DNA from: an uncultured Pelagibacteraceae bacterium
GTDB lineage: Bacteria; Pseudomonadota; Alphaproteobacteria; Pelagibacterales; Pelagibacteraceae
Reading direction: 5' to 3'
DNA length: 55,717 bases
Assembly (NCBI GenBank): GCA_902631135.1
Contig: CACOXL010000003.1
Coordinates: 1-55,717 of the forward strand
Position 1 is the stretch's first letter. Each line of letters opens with the position of its first letter. Both the position numbers and the translations under genes were made by a program. The notes beneath the pieces were generated by a model. It was not told the DNA's origin and searched no databases. It worked only from the letters and a program-made list of their open reading frames with translations. Positions 1 through 8,911 of this stretch are shown piece after piece.

Positions 1-32
1 TAAAAGACGAGAATAAAGAAAAAAGCGCTTAA
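1..32 (+). CDS. dnaK: C-terminal end of chaperone DnaK (partial)
   Basis: Frame 3 reads KDENKEKSA* immediately upstream of dnaJ; acidic/lysine tail and dnaK-dnaJ order fit DnaK. Confidence 0.7.
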   Translation, partial: KDENKEKSA

Positions 33-59
33 CTGACATCTATTTGTCCTGGTTAATAC

Positions 60-1196
60 ATGGCTAAAAGAGATTATTATGATGTCCTTGGTGTTGGAAA
101 AAACGCTTCCCCTGATGAACTTAAATCTGCTTACAGAAAATTAGCTGTAAAATATCATCCTGATAAAAATCCAGATGATAAAATAGCTGAAGATAAATTC
201 AAAGAAGCTAGTGAAGCTTACGGAGTACTTTCAGATAAATCTAAAAAAGAAAATTATGATAACTTCGGCCATGCAGCATTTGAAAATGGTGGTGGTGGGC
301 GAGGAGGTTTTGGAGGTTTTGGAGGATTTAGCGGTGCAGACTTTTCAGATATATTTGAAGATTTCTTCGGTGACTTTGGTGGAGGAAACAGAAGAAATTC
401 AAGCAGAAATTCCCATAATAGAGGGTCAGATTTAAGATATGATTTATCTATTTCTTTAGAGGAAGCTTATACAGGTAAAAAACAAAATATTCAGTTTTCA
501 ACCACTGAAAAATGCAATACCTGTAAAGGTAATGGTTTAAAACCTGGCTCTAGTCCGGACAGATGTACTTATTGTGGTGGAAATGGAAGGGTTCGAACCA
601 ATCAGGGTTTTTTTACAGTTCAACAAACTTGCCCCCAGTGTGCTGGTAGTGGAGAAGAAATAACAAATCCATGCGGTGACTGTAACGGTCAAGGTAATAA
701 ACAAACTTCAAAAAAAATATCTGTAACTATTCCCAAAGGTGTCGATGATGGAACTAGAATAAGACTTGCCGGCAAAGGAGAGGCTGGAACTAGAGGTGGT
801 ACAAGTGGTGATTTATACTTATTTATTAATGTGGAATCCCATCAGCTTTTTAAAAGATCAGATGTAAACTTATTTTTTGAATTTCCTATTTCTATAGCTG
901 ATGCAGCCTTAGGTACAAACATAGAAATACCAACTATTGATGGAGGAAAAGCAAAAATAAAAATACCAGATGGCACTCAAAATGGTAAACAATTTAGACT
1001 AAAAGGAAAAGGAATGCCTTTTATGCGTAGAGGAGACTTTGGAGATCTATATGTACAAGTTAAAACTGAAGTTCCAATATCTCTAAATAAAGAACAGAAA
1101 GAATTATTAGAAAAATTTAGAAAAATAGATAACGAAAGATCTAATCCTAGTATTAAAAAATTTTTTCAAAAAGCAAAAAATTTTTGGAAAAGTTAA
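60..1196 (+). CDS. dnaJ: Chaperone protein DnaJ
   Basis: J-domain with HPD, G/F-rich region, four CxxCxGxG zinc-finger repeats. Confidence 0.98.
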   Translation: MAKRDYYDVLGVGKNASPDELKSAYRKLAVKYHPDKNPDDKIAEDKFKEASEAYGVLSDKSKKENYDNFGHAAFENGGGGRGGFGGFGGFSGADFSDIFEDFFGDFGGGNRRNSSRNSHNRGSDLRYDLSISLEEAYTGKKQNIQFSTTEKCNTCKGNGLKPGSSPDRCTYCGGNGRVRTNQGFFTVQQTCPQCAGSGEEITNPCGDCNGQGNKQTSKKISVTIPKGVDDGTRIRLAGKGEAGTRGGTSGDLYLFINVESHQLFKRSDVNLFFEFPISIADAALGTNIEIPTIDGGKAKIKIPDGTQNGKQFRLKGKGMPFMRRGDFGDLYVQVKTEVPISLNKEQKELLEKFRKIDNERSNPSIKKFFQKAKNFWKS

Positions 1197-1199
1197 TAG

Positions 1200-1367
1200 A
1201 TGAGTTTAGAGGAAATAATTCCAGCTTTAGCTTTAATAGCTGTATTAATCCTAGTTCTCCCAAGTTTTATAAGCTCGAATATTGAAAAAAAAACATTTTT
1301 TAAGAATCTGGTCATTTGGGGTATTATTATTTTAACACTTATGATACTTTTGTATTTTTTTCTCTAA
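1200..1367 (+). CDS. Small (55 aa) membrane protein, unknown function
   Basis: ORF not in the track: MSLEEIIPALALIAVLILVLPSFISSNIEKKTFFKNLVIWGIIILTLMILLYFFL*; two hydrophobic segments, packed tightly between dnaJ and dapB. Confidence 0.65.
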   Translation: MSLEEIIPALALIAVLILVLPSFISSNIEKKTFFKNLVIWGIIILTLMILLYFFL

Positions 1368-1382
1368 TAGAAATTGGTAAAA

Positions 1383-2162
1383 ATGAAAACAAAAATAAAA
1401 TTAAGTATAACAGGGTGTTTAGGAAGAATGGGCAGTAAGATAATCAAATCTGCAAACTCTGATAAAAATTTTAAAATTGTTTCTTTCACTGAAAGCAAAA
1501 AAACTGATAAAAAAATAAGTGGTATAAAAATTACACAAAATACATATGAAACTTTTAAAAAGACTGATTTAATTATAGATTTCACCGTCCCAACATGCAC
1601 TTTTGAAATTTTAAAAATCGCCTCAAAATTAAAAAAGAGAGTCGTTATTGGAACTACAGGTTTTACAAAAAAAGAAGAAGATATAATAAAAAAATATTCA
1701 AAAAAAATTCCAATTTTAAAAGCTGGTAATATGAGTTTAGGGATAAATCTACTTATGTATTTAACTGAAATTACCTCTAGTGCTTTAGGAAATACTTTTT
1801 TAAGTAAAATATTTGAGATACATCATAAACATAAAAAAGATTATCCATCAGGAACTGCCTTGATGCTAGGAAAAGGTATTGCTACAGGTAAAAATAAGAA
1901 TTTTTATAATGTAATAGGGAAGAAATATCTAAATAAAAAAAACTTTCCCTATGGGAATAAGATAAATTTCAACTCAGTAAGAAAAGGTGAAATAATTGGT
2001 GAACATGAAGTAAAATTCTCTAATGGTAAAGAAATAATTACTCTTAATCATGAGGCTTTTGATAGAGCACTTTATTCAGAAGGGGCTCTTTCGGCAGCGA
2101 AATGGTTGATGGCAAAAAAGCCAGGTCTTTATTCAATGAGAGATCTTATGAAATTCAAATAA
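1383..2162 (+). CDS. dapB: 4-hydroxy-tetrahydrodipicolinate reductase
   Basis: SITGCLGRMGSKI nucleotide-binding motif, EIHHKHKKDYPSGTAL motif; ATG at 1383 preferred over TTG at 1374. Confidence 0.95.
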   Translation: MKTKIKLSITGCLGRMGSKIIKSANSDKNFKIVSFTESKKTDKKISGIKITQNTYETFKKTDLIIDFTVPTCTFEILKIASKLKKRVVIGTTGFTKKEEDIIKKYSKKIPILKAGNMSLGINLLMYLTEITSSALGNTFLSKIFEIHHKHKKDYPSGTALMLGKGIATGKNKNFYNVIGKKYLNKKNFPYGNKINFNSVRKGEIIGEHEVKFSNGKEIITLNHEAFDRALYSEGALSAAKWLMAKKPGLYSMRDLMKFK

Positions 2163-2815
2163 TGAATGAGGTTCAGAGATCAAAAATAGTATTAAAAAAA
2201 TTAAATAAAATATATCCAAAGATAAATGTACCTTTAAAAAGCCGGAATGTTTTCACACTTCTAATTTCAGTTCTTTTATCTGCTCAATGTACAGATGTGA
2301 ACGTAAATAATGTCACTAAAAATATATATCACAAATATTATAAACCAGTTCATTTTATAAAACTTGGTAGAAAAAAAATTGAGAAATTGATTAAAAAAAT
2401 TGGTATCTTTAGAATAAAAGCAAAAAGCATTTATAATCTCTCAAAGATATTAGTTAATGAGCATAAAGGACAAGTTCCTAAAACTTTTGAGGAACTTGAA
2501 AAATTACCTGGTGTAGGCCACAAAACAGCTAGTGTTGTTATGTCTCAAGGCTTTGGATATCCTGCATTTCCAATAGACACTCATATTCATAGATTAGCTC
2601 AAAGATGGGGACTAACAAATGGCAAAGATGTAATACAAACTGAAAAGGATCTTAAAAGACTCTTTCCAAAAAAAAATTGGAATAAACTTCATCTTCAAAT
2701 TATTTACTATGGTAGAGAATATTGTAAATCAAGAGACTGTTATGGAATAACTTGTAAAATTTGTACCAGTTGTTATCCTAATAGAAAAAAACCCATTAAA
2801 ACTAAAAAAGCTTAA
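2162..2815 (+). CDS. nth: Endonuclease III
   Basis: HhH LPGVGHKTA motif, C-terminal Cys cluster; ATG 2162 overlaps dapB stop (TAATG). Confidence 0.95.
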   Translation: MNEVQRSKIVLKKLNKIYPKINVPLKSRNVFTLLISVLLSAQCTDVNVNNVTKNIYHKYYKPVHFIKLGRKKIEKLIKKIGIFRIKAKSIYNLSKILVNEHKGQVPKTFEELEKLPGVGHKTASVVMSQGFGYPAFPIDTHIHRLAQRWGLTNGKDVIQTEKDLKRLFPKKNWNKLHLQIIYYGREYCKSRDCYGITCKICTSCYPNRKKPIKTKKA

Positions 2816-3744
2816 TGAAAATTTTAGGGATAGGTAATGCAATTATAGATGTAATTTGTAAAGTCGATGATAATTATTTATCTCAAAATAAGCTCGAAAA
2901 AGGTACAATGAAATTATTTTTTGATGAAATTGAGTTTAAGAAAATAATATCGAATCTTAAAATTGATAAAACTGTTTCTGGTGGTTCAGTTGCAAATTCT
3001 ATAGTGGGTTTGTCTCAATTAGGTAATTCAGTTGGTTTTATTGGTAAAATCTCAGATGATAACTTTGGTGCAAAATATGAAGATGGATTAAAAAAAGAAA
3101 ATGTAAATTTTTTTTATTCAAAAAAAAAAGAAAACTTACCTACAGGTATATGTTTAATTTTAATAACACCAGACTCTGAAAGGACAATGTGTACATATTT
3201 AGGAATATCAGCAAAGATAAATAAAAACGACCTTAACATTGAGTCAATAAGAAAAAGTGAAATAATTTTTCTAGAGGGATATTTATGGGATGAAGGTGAT
3301 GCTAAAGGAGCTTTTGATGAAGCAATAATTCAATCAAATAAAGTAGCAATGTCATTATCTGATAAATTTTGTGTTGATAGGCATAAACCTCATTTTTTAG
3401 AGTTAGTAAAAAATAAACTTGATATTATTTTTGCTAATGAAAATGAAATATTATCCTTAATAAATACAACAAATTTTAAAGAGGTTATTTCGTTTGCAAA
3501 AAAAATTAATAAACATCTAATTATCACGAGAGGAGAAAAAGGTGCTATTTCAGTTCATAATCATGAAGTTTATGAAATTGGATCAAAGGATAATCTCAAA
3601 ATAGTAGATCTGACAGGAGCTGGAGATTTATTTGCAGCTGGGTATCTACATGGTTTCATCAATAATTTAGACATAAAAGAGTGCTTGGCCAAAGGAACTG
3701 ATATGTCTTCAAAAATAATCCAACAAATTGGAGCTAGACTTTAA
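2815..3744 (+). CDS. PfkB-family sugar kinase, adenosine kinase-like
   Basis: SGGSVANSI and DLTGAGDLFAAGYLHG PfkB signatures. Confidence 0.88.
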   Translation: MKILGIGNAIIDVICKVDDNYLSQNKLEKGTMKLFFDEIEFKKIISNLKIDKTVSGGSVANSIVGLSQLGNSVGFIGKISDDNFGAKYEDGLKKENVNFFYSKKKENLPTGICLILITPDSERTMCTYLGISAKINKNDLNIESIRKSEIIFLEGYLWDEGDAKGAFDEAIIQSNKVAMSLSDKFCVDRHKPHFLELVKNKLDIIFANENEILSLINTTNFKEVISFAKKINKHLIITRGEKGAISVHNHEVYEIGSKDNLKIVDLTGAGDLFAAGYLHGFINNLDIKECLAKGTDMSSKIIQQIGARL

Positions 3745-3850
3745 CTCTTTTTTTTCTTTTAAAACTACCTTTACCTTTTTTTGGTTTTACAACTCTAGGC
3801 TTATATTTATTAGAGAAAAGATCCTTTGCAAATGAATTTTTTTTTTTCAA
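3734..3850 (-). CDS. ArfA-like alternative ribosome-rescue factor (38 aa)
   Basis: Unlisted ORF, TTG start at 3850: (M)KKKNSFAKDLFSNKYKPRVVKPKKGKGSFKRKKRVKV*; matches the ArfA core LFRxRVxKxKKGKGSYxRK. TTGA overlap with upstream gene stop. Confidence 0.75.
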   Translation of the reverse strand: MKKKNSFAKDLFSNKYKPRVVKPKKGKGSFKRKKRVKV

Positions 3851-4410
3851 ATTATAAAATATCCCTCCTTTGAACTTATTATAAATTGATCATCTTTAAA
3901 TTTTTCTTTGATTTTTTTTCTTAATCTGTGAATATGGGTTTCCACAGTATGTGTCTCTAGCAAAGATTTGTGATCCCAAACGTTTAATTGAAGTTCTTTA
4001 ATTTTTATAGGTTTTTTTGATTTATTTAAATAAACTATTGTATCAATTTCTTTTTCAGTCAATCTTAAAATGTCTTTCTTATTCGAAATAGTTCTAGAGT
4101 TAAGATCTATAAAGTATTTGCCAATAATTTGACTTGCTTGATCTTTAAAATTCAATTTCAAAAATTCAACATTTAATCTTTCAATTAATTGGATAAGTCT
4201 TATGGGCAAATTATCTAATATGAATTGATTTTCTATATTAGAAATTTTTTTTTGTGTTAAAAAAATATAATTTTGATTTTCATTATTCTTAATAAGATTT
4301 AGCTCATCTTTCTTAATATGGGAAATATTAAAATTTAAATTATCTTTTATTTCAGATAATATCTCATGAATAATTAAAGAATCATATATAATTAATTTTT
4401 GATTATCCAT
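3847..4410 (-). CDS. OmpR-type winged-helix DNA-binding protein with degenerate receiver-like N-terminus
   Basis: C-terminus LTEKEIDTIVYLNKSKKPIKIKELQLNVWDHKSLLETHTVETHIHRLRKKI..GYFII is a Trans_reg_C domain; likely start ATG 4410 (MDNQK). Confidence 0.8.
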   Translation of the reverse strand: MDNQKLIIYDSLIIHEILSEIKDNLNFNISHIKKDELNLIKNNENQNYIFLTQKKISNIENQFILDNLPIRLIQLIERLNVEFLKLNFKDQASQIIGKYFIDLNSRTISNKKDILRLTEKEIDTIVYLNKSKKPIKIKELQLNVWDHKSLLETHTVETHIHRLRKKIKEKFKDDQFIISSKEGYFII

Positions 4411-4421
4411 GTAAAGACAAT

Positions 4422-4916
4422 ATGTTAATTTACTTAAAAAATAAACATACTCTAAAGATAGACGATTTCTCATTTAAATGTGTAATTGGTAAAAATGGCA
4501 CGTCTATAAATAAGATTGAGGGTGATAAAAAAACTCCTAAAGGTACCTTTTGTATTGAAAATTTATATTATAGAAAGGACAGGGTAAAAAAAATACAAAC
4601 AAAATTAAAATCAATACCAATCTCTAAATTTATGGGCTGGTGTGATGATGTAAGCAATAAAAAATTATATAATAAGTTATTTAGAATAACAAAAAAAATT
4701 GGACACGAAAAACTTTTTAGAAAAGACAAAAAATATGATTTATTAATACCAATCAAATACAACTATCATAAAAGAATTAGTGGAAAAGGTAGTTGTATAT
4801 TCCTCCATCTTACAAATAATTACAAACCAACAGCAGGCTGCATAGCTTTAAATAAAAATGATTTTCTAATTATGTTAAAAATTATTAATAAAAAAACAAA
4901 AATAAAAATTAATTAA
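4422..4916 (+). CDS. L,D-transpeptidase (YkuD) family protein
   Basis: GDKKTPKGTF and IFLHLTNNYKPTAGCIAL catalytic Cys/His motif. Confidence 0.85.
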   Translation: MLIYLKNKHTLKIDDFSFKCVIGKNGTSINKIEGDKKTPKGTFCIENLYYRKDRVKKIQTKLKSIPISKFMGWCDDVSNKKLYNKLFRITKKIGHEKLFRKDKKYDLLIPIKYNYHKRISGKGSCIFLHLTNNYKPTAGCIALNKNDFLIMLKIINKKTKIKIN

Positions 4917-5575
4917 TTTCTAACACCAAATATTTTAGAACCTATTCTCAAATATGTTGAACCATATTTGATTGCTAACAAATAATCATTAGACATTCCC
5001 ATGCTTAATTCTTTAAATCCTAATCTCTTTTTAATTTCAAACATTTCAGAAAAATATTTTTCAGTTTTTTCATCATTTGGTGGAATGCACATTAGACCAA
5101 CTACATCTAACCTTAATTCATTTTTACAAAAAAAATAAAGTTTTTCCAAGTTATCTAACTCTACACCACTTTTCTGACTTTCATCTCCAATATTGATTTG
5201 AAGAAATAGCTTAATGTTTTTTTTTATTTTATTTTGTTCTTCAAAGATTTTTTTTGCAAGTTTAATACTGTCTACAGAGTGAATATAATCAAAAATTTTT
5301 ACTGCATGCTTTACTTTGTTTGTTTGTAACTTACCGATCATGTGGAGATTTAAATTTTCAAATTTTTCTTTAATTTTAGTCCATTTATCCATTGCTTCTT
5401 GGACTTTATTTTCTCCAAAATCGATGTGACCGTATTCAATTAATGGATAAATTTTATTTTCTGGGAATGTTTTACTTACTGCAATGATTTTTGTTGATAT
5501 ACCTTGATCAATTTTAGAATTTTTTGAGTTTATTTCTTCTTTTATTCTTATTAAATTTGAAACAATATGATCCAT
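4913..5575 (-). CDS. yggS: YggS-family pyridoxal phosphate homeostasis protein
   Basis: AVSKTFP, FGENKVQEAMDKW, HMIGKLQTNK, LSMGMSNDY, RIGSKIFG motifs. Confidence 0.95.
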   Translation of the reverse strand: MDHIVSNLIRIKEEINSKNSKIDQGISTKIIAVSKTFPENKIYPLIEYGHIDFGENKVQEAMDKWTKIKEKFENLNLHMIGKLQTNKVKHAVKIFDYIHSVDSIKLAKKIFEEQNKIKKNIKLFLQINIGDESQKSGVELDNLEKLYFFCKNELRLDVVGLMCIPPNDEKTEKYFSEMFEIKKRLGFKELSMGMSNDYLLAIKYGSTYLRIGSKIFGVRN

Positions 5576-6115
5576 AAACTTTGTTTTTATTTTATAAGTA
5601 AATTTGAAAAATCACTAATTAATAAATTAGACAAAAATATACATATTATTTATCGAAATTACGAAAAAAAATATAAAAAAAAAGAAATTTTACAAATAAA
5701 GAAAATTTGTAAGTTACAAAAAAGAAAATTTTTTTTAGCAAATAACATCAAATTGGCAAAAAATTTAAGCCTAGATGGTGTTTATATCCCCTCATTTAAT
5801 AAAAATCTAATACCTAATTATTCTAAAAACCAATCTTTTCTTATTCTTGGATCAGCCCACAATTTGAGAGAAATATCTCAAAAGAAAAAGCAAAATGTAG
5901 ATTTTATCTTTATGTCACCTTTATTTAATATAAAAAAAAGAAATTTTTTTTTAGGACCAACTAAATATAGAATTTTGAGTAATCATTTTAATATTAAAAC
6001 AATTGCTTTAGGTGGTATCAATAAAAAAAATTTAAAAATGATTAATTTAATTAATTGTTATGGTTTTGCATCAATATCTTATATAGAAAAGCATAAACTA
6101 AATGGAAAAAGATAA
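5567..6115 (+). CDS. Divergent ThiE/TenI-like thiamine phosphate synthase-family protein
   Basis: LDGVYIPS, LGSAHNLREI, FIFMSPLFN...GPTKY, IALGGI correspond to ThiE/TenI barrel motifs, but divergent. Confidence 0.65.
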   Translation: MIHKLCFYFISKFEKSLINKLDKNIHIIYRNYEKKYKKKEILQIKKICKLQKRKFFLANNIKLAKNLSLDGVYIPSFNKNLIPNYSKNQSFLILGSAHNLREISQKKKQNVDFIFMSPLFNIKKRNFFLGPTKYRILSNHFNIKTIALGGINKKNLKMINLINCYGFASISYIEKHKLNGKR

Positions 6116-7658
6116 AATTAAAGATAAAATTCAACTTCTTGTAAATCATTACAATGCTGGAAATCTTCATTACGTAATTAAAGAAACAGAAAAATTACTT
6201 ATTAAACTTCCAAACAATATATTTTTAATTAATTTAATTGGTTCTTCCTATCAAAGGTTGGGTGATCATAAAACTGCAATTAATACTTTTTTACATATTC
6301 TAAATTTAGATAACAAAAATATTGCTGCATATAACAACTTGGGGAATACATTTAAAACAATAAGAAATTTTGAGGAAGCAAAAAAAAATTATGAGAAAGC
6401 CTTAGAAATAAATCCAGAATTTGTAAATACAATTACTAATTATGGAAACTTATTTTTTGAATTAAACAAATATGAAAACGCAATAGAAAATTTTAAAAAA
6501 GCTATCAAAATTGATAGTAAGGCAATGCAAGCATACTATAATTTAGGTTTAGTTTATCAGAGTATTGGGCAGTTTGAAAAAGCATTAGAAAATTTTGAAA
6601 AAGTTTTACAGCTAGATCAAAATAATACAAATGCCGACAAGATAATAAGTCGACTAACAAAATATTCAAAAGACCATCCGCACATAAAAAAAATGGAAGA
6701 AAAATTACATAAATCTAATCTAAATAACTTACAAAAATCTCATTTATGTTTTTCACTAGGAAAAGCATACGAAGATTTTGATGATTTTAACAACTCCTTC
6801 AAGTATATAAAACTTGGTAATGATTATAAGAGGAATACAATTAAATACGATCTTAAAGATGATTTAAAGACTTTTAGGAAATTAAAAGAATTCTTTTTAA
6901 AATATAAATTTAAATCAAATTTTACTGTTTCGAATAACAAAACAGTAATTTTTATTATAGGTTTACCTAGATCTGGAACAAGTTTGATTGAGCAAATTAT
7001 TTCCTCACACTCAAAGGTATATGGTTGTGGTGAGTTAGATTATATTACAAGAATTGTTAGTGAAAATTTTTTTGATAAAAATGTTTTAAGCATCTCAAAG
7101 CTCAATAATTTAGACCAAATTACCGCAGAAAAATTACAAAAAAAATATTTTAGCTTTTTAGAAGAATTTAGTTCAAATTCTCAATTTTATACTGACAAAG
7201 CTCCATTAAATTTTATTTGGGTTGGTATAATCAAAATTTTATTGCCAAATTCAAAAATAATCCATTGCAAAAGAAATCCTAAAGACAACATTTTATCTCT
7301 ATACAAAAATGATTTTGATGATCGCCTTAATTTTACCTATAATTTTAATGATCTAACAGAATTTTATAAGGAATATTTAAATTTGATGAGTTTATGGAAA
7401 ACAACTCTAAATGATGAAATATATGATGCTACATATGAAAATTTCATATCAAATCCTGAAGATGAAATCAAAAATTTACTTAATTTTTGTGAACTGAATT
7501 TTGAAAAGGAATGTTTAAATTTTTATGAAAATAAAAGACCTATTAAAACAGTAAGTGCAGTTCAAGCAAGACAACCATTATATAACAAATCTGTTAATTC
7601 ATATAAGAACTATGAAAATTATATGAAAGATATATTTCAAAAAATAGATAAATTATAA
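6102..7658 (+). CDS. TPR-repeat protein fused to sulfotransferase domain
   Basis: N-terminal TPRs (NNLGNTFKTIRNFEEAKKNYEKALEINPEF...), C-terminal FIIGLPRSGTSLIEQIISSH PAPS-binding loop. Confidence 0.88.
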   Translation: MEKDKIKDKIQLLVNHYNAGNLHYVIKETEKLLIKLPNNIFLINLIGSSYQRLGDHKTAINTFLHILNLDNKNIAAYNNLGNTFKTIRNFEEAKKNYEKALEINPEFVNTITNYGNLFFELNKYENAIENFKKAIKIDSKAMQAYYNLGLVYQSIGQFEKALENFEKVLQLDQNNTNADKIISRLTKYSKDHPHIKKMEEKLHKSNLNNLQKSHLCFSLGKAYEDFDDFNNSFKYIKLGNDYKRNTIKYDLKDDLKTFRKLKEFFLKYKFKSNFTVSNNKTVIFIIGLPRSGTSLIEQIISSHSKVYGCGELDYITRIVSENFFDKNVLSISKLNNLDQITAEKLQKKYFSFLEEFSSNSQFYTDKAPLNFIWVGIIKILLPNSKIIHCKRNPKDNILSLYKNDFDDRLNFTYNFNDLTEFYKEYLNLMSLWKTTLNDEIYDATYENFISNPEDEIKNLLNFCELNFEKECLNFYENKRPIKTVSAVQARQPLYNKSVNSYKNYENYMKDIFQKIDKL

Positions 7659-7663
7659 AAAAA

Positions 7664-7688
7664 AAGGCCCCAATAAAATTGGGGCCTT
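7664..7688. terminator. Bidirectional intrinsic terminator
   Basis: AAGGCCCCAAT-AAA-ATTGGGGCCTT perfect 11-bp stem, A-tract on the left; sits between convergent genes. Confidence 0.9.
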
Positions 7689-7713
7689 AATATTTTAAGA
7701 AATTATGTAATTA

Positions 7714-8694
7714 TTAGAATGCTAATAATAAACTAAGTTCTAAATGCTCATCATTCTCACCAGTTGTACCTAATAGGTTTGTAGCTTCTGAGAATGTAGC
7801 TCTTACTGTCATTGCACCTACTGTGTAAGCAGCATTGATAGCGTCAGTTGTTTCTGTAACGTTTGTTCCTGATGGTACATCGTATTCTCTGTCTTGTGTA
7901 GCAAATGAAACTTTCATTTCATCACTTACGTTGAATGCGATTGCGTATGCATCAATGTTAGTTCCGTTAGATCCACCTGTTCCATCGTGGAACTCAGCAT
8001 GTCTATAACCAACAGATATTGGACCTGTAGAGTATAAAATGTGAGCAACATTAGATGTATCATCGTTTGCAGAGCTATCAGCGAAATCTTTTGTAGACTC
8101 ACCATAACTTACTGTTAGACCATCAAGATATGGAACTGCGTAGCTTAAGTGCCAGTCAGACTGAGTCGCTGTAACACCTTCACCTTCAACTGATCCATCA
8201 CCAGTTCCAGCAGTACCACCACCAGATCTAGCTAATGAAACTGTTAGTCCCATCAATGTGTTTCTGTAACCAATTGTGTCGTTAGAAGCAGCACCGATTA
8301 CACCTGTTCCAGATACACCGTTCCATACTTCTTCGTACGCAGTTGGAAGAACGTCATCATAAGCAGTAGTTCCTTCTAAACCACCACCATTACCATCGAA
8401 TGATAATTTTCCTAAGTCACCCATATCAAGTGTTTGCCACGTTGATAAAGCTGCACCTAAGTTGTCATTAAACGTTCTTTTGATTGTAGCAGTACCAAAA
8501 CCAACATCACCAGTACCTGTGAATGCTAATGATGTATTAGATCCCCAAGCGTTACCAGTGTTACTGTTTGTACCACCTTGTGTTGTGTAAGTTACTTCAG
8601 CAGTACCTGATACACTCATTTCAACTGCGTTAGCAGAGAAAGCTACAAGTGATCCAGCTAAAGCTGTAAGACCTACTTTTTTTAAGTTTTTCAT
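7714..8694 (-). CDS. Outer-membrane porin
   Basis: Signal peptide MKNLKKVGLTALAGSLVAFSANA, beta-strand-rich Gly/Thr/Ser composition, C-terminal aromatic (LLLAF); strong RBS AAGGAG. Confidence 0.88.
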   Translation of the reverse strand: MKNLKKVGLTALAGSLVAFSANAVEMSVSGTAEVTYTTQGGTNSNTGNAWGSNTSLAFTGTGDVGFGTATIKRTFNDNLGAALSTWQTLDMGDLGKLSFDGNGGGLEGTTAYDDVLPTAYEEVWNGVSGTGVIGAASNDTIGYRNTLMGLTVSLARSGGGTAGTGDGSVEGEGVTATQSDWHLSYAVPYLDGLTVSYGESTKDFADSSANDDTSNVAHILYSTGPISVGYRHAEFHDGTGGSNGTNIDAYAIAFNVSDEMKVSFATQDREYDVPSGTNVTETTDAINAAYTVGAMTVRATFSEATNLLGTTGENDEHLELSLLLAF

Positions 8695-8911
8695 ATTTTC
8701 TCCTTTTTATTATTAATAATAATATGAACAGGTGATATTTATTGTAAATCGAAGCCAACTTGTAAAAAAAAGGCATAAAATAACATTTTTTTATGAATTT
8801 GTGATATTTTTACAACACCAAATGTTATAAAAAAGGCCAAAAAACAGTATTTATGAGAATTTAAGCTCAAGTTTTTATTTAAATAAAATTACAAGGATTT
8901 ATATATCTCTA

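Noticed and set aside
211-435. 74-aa ORF in an alternative frame of dnaJ
   Set aside because: Overlaps the J-domain/GF region in another frame; no independent support
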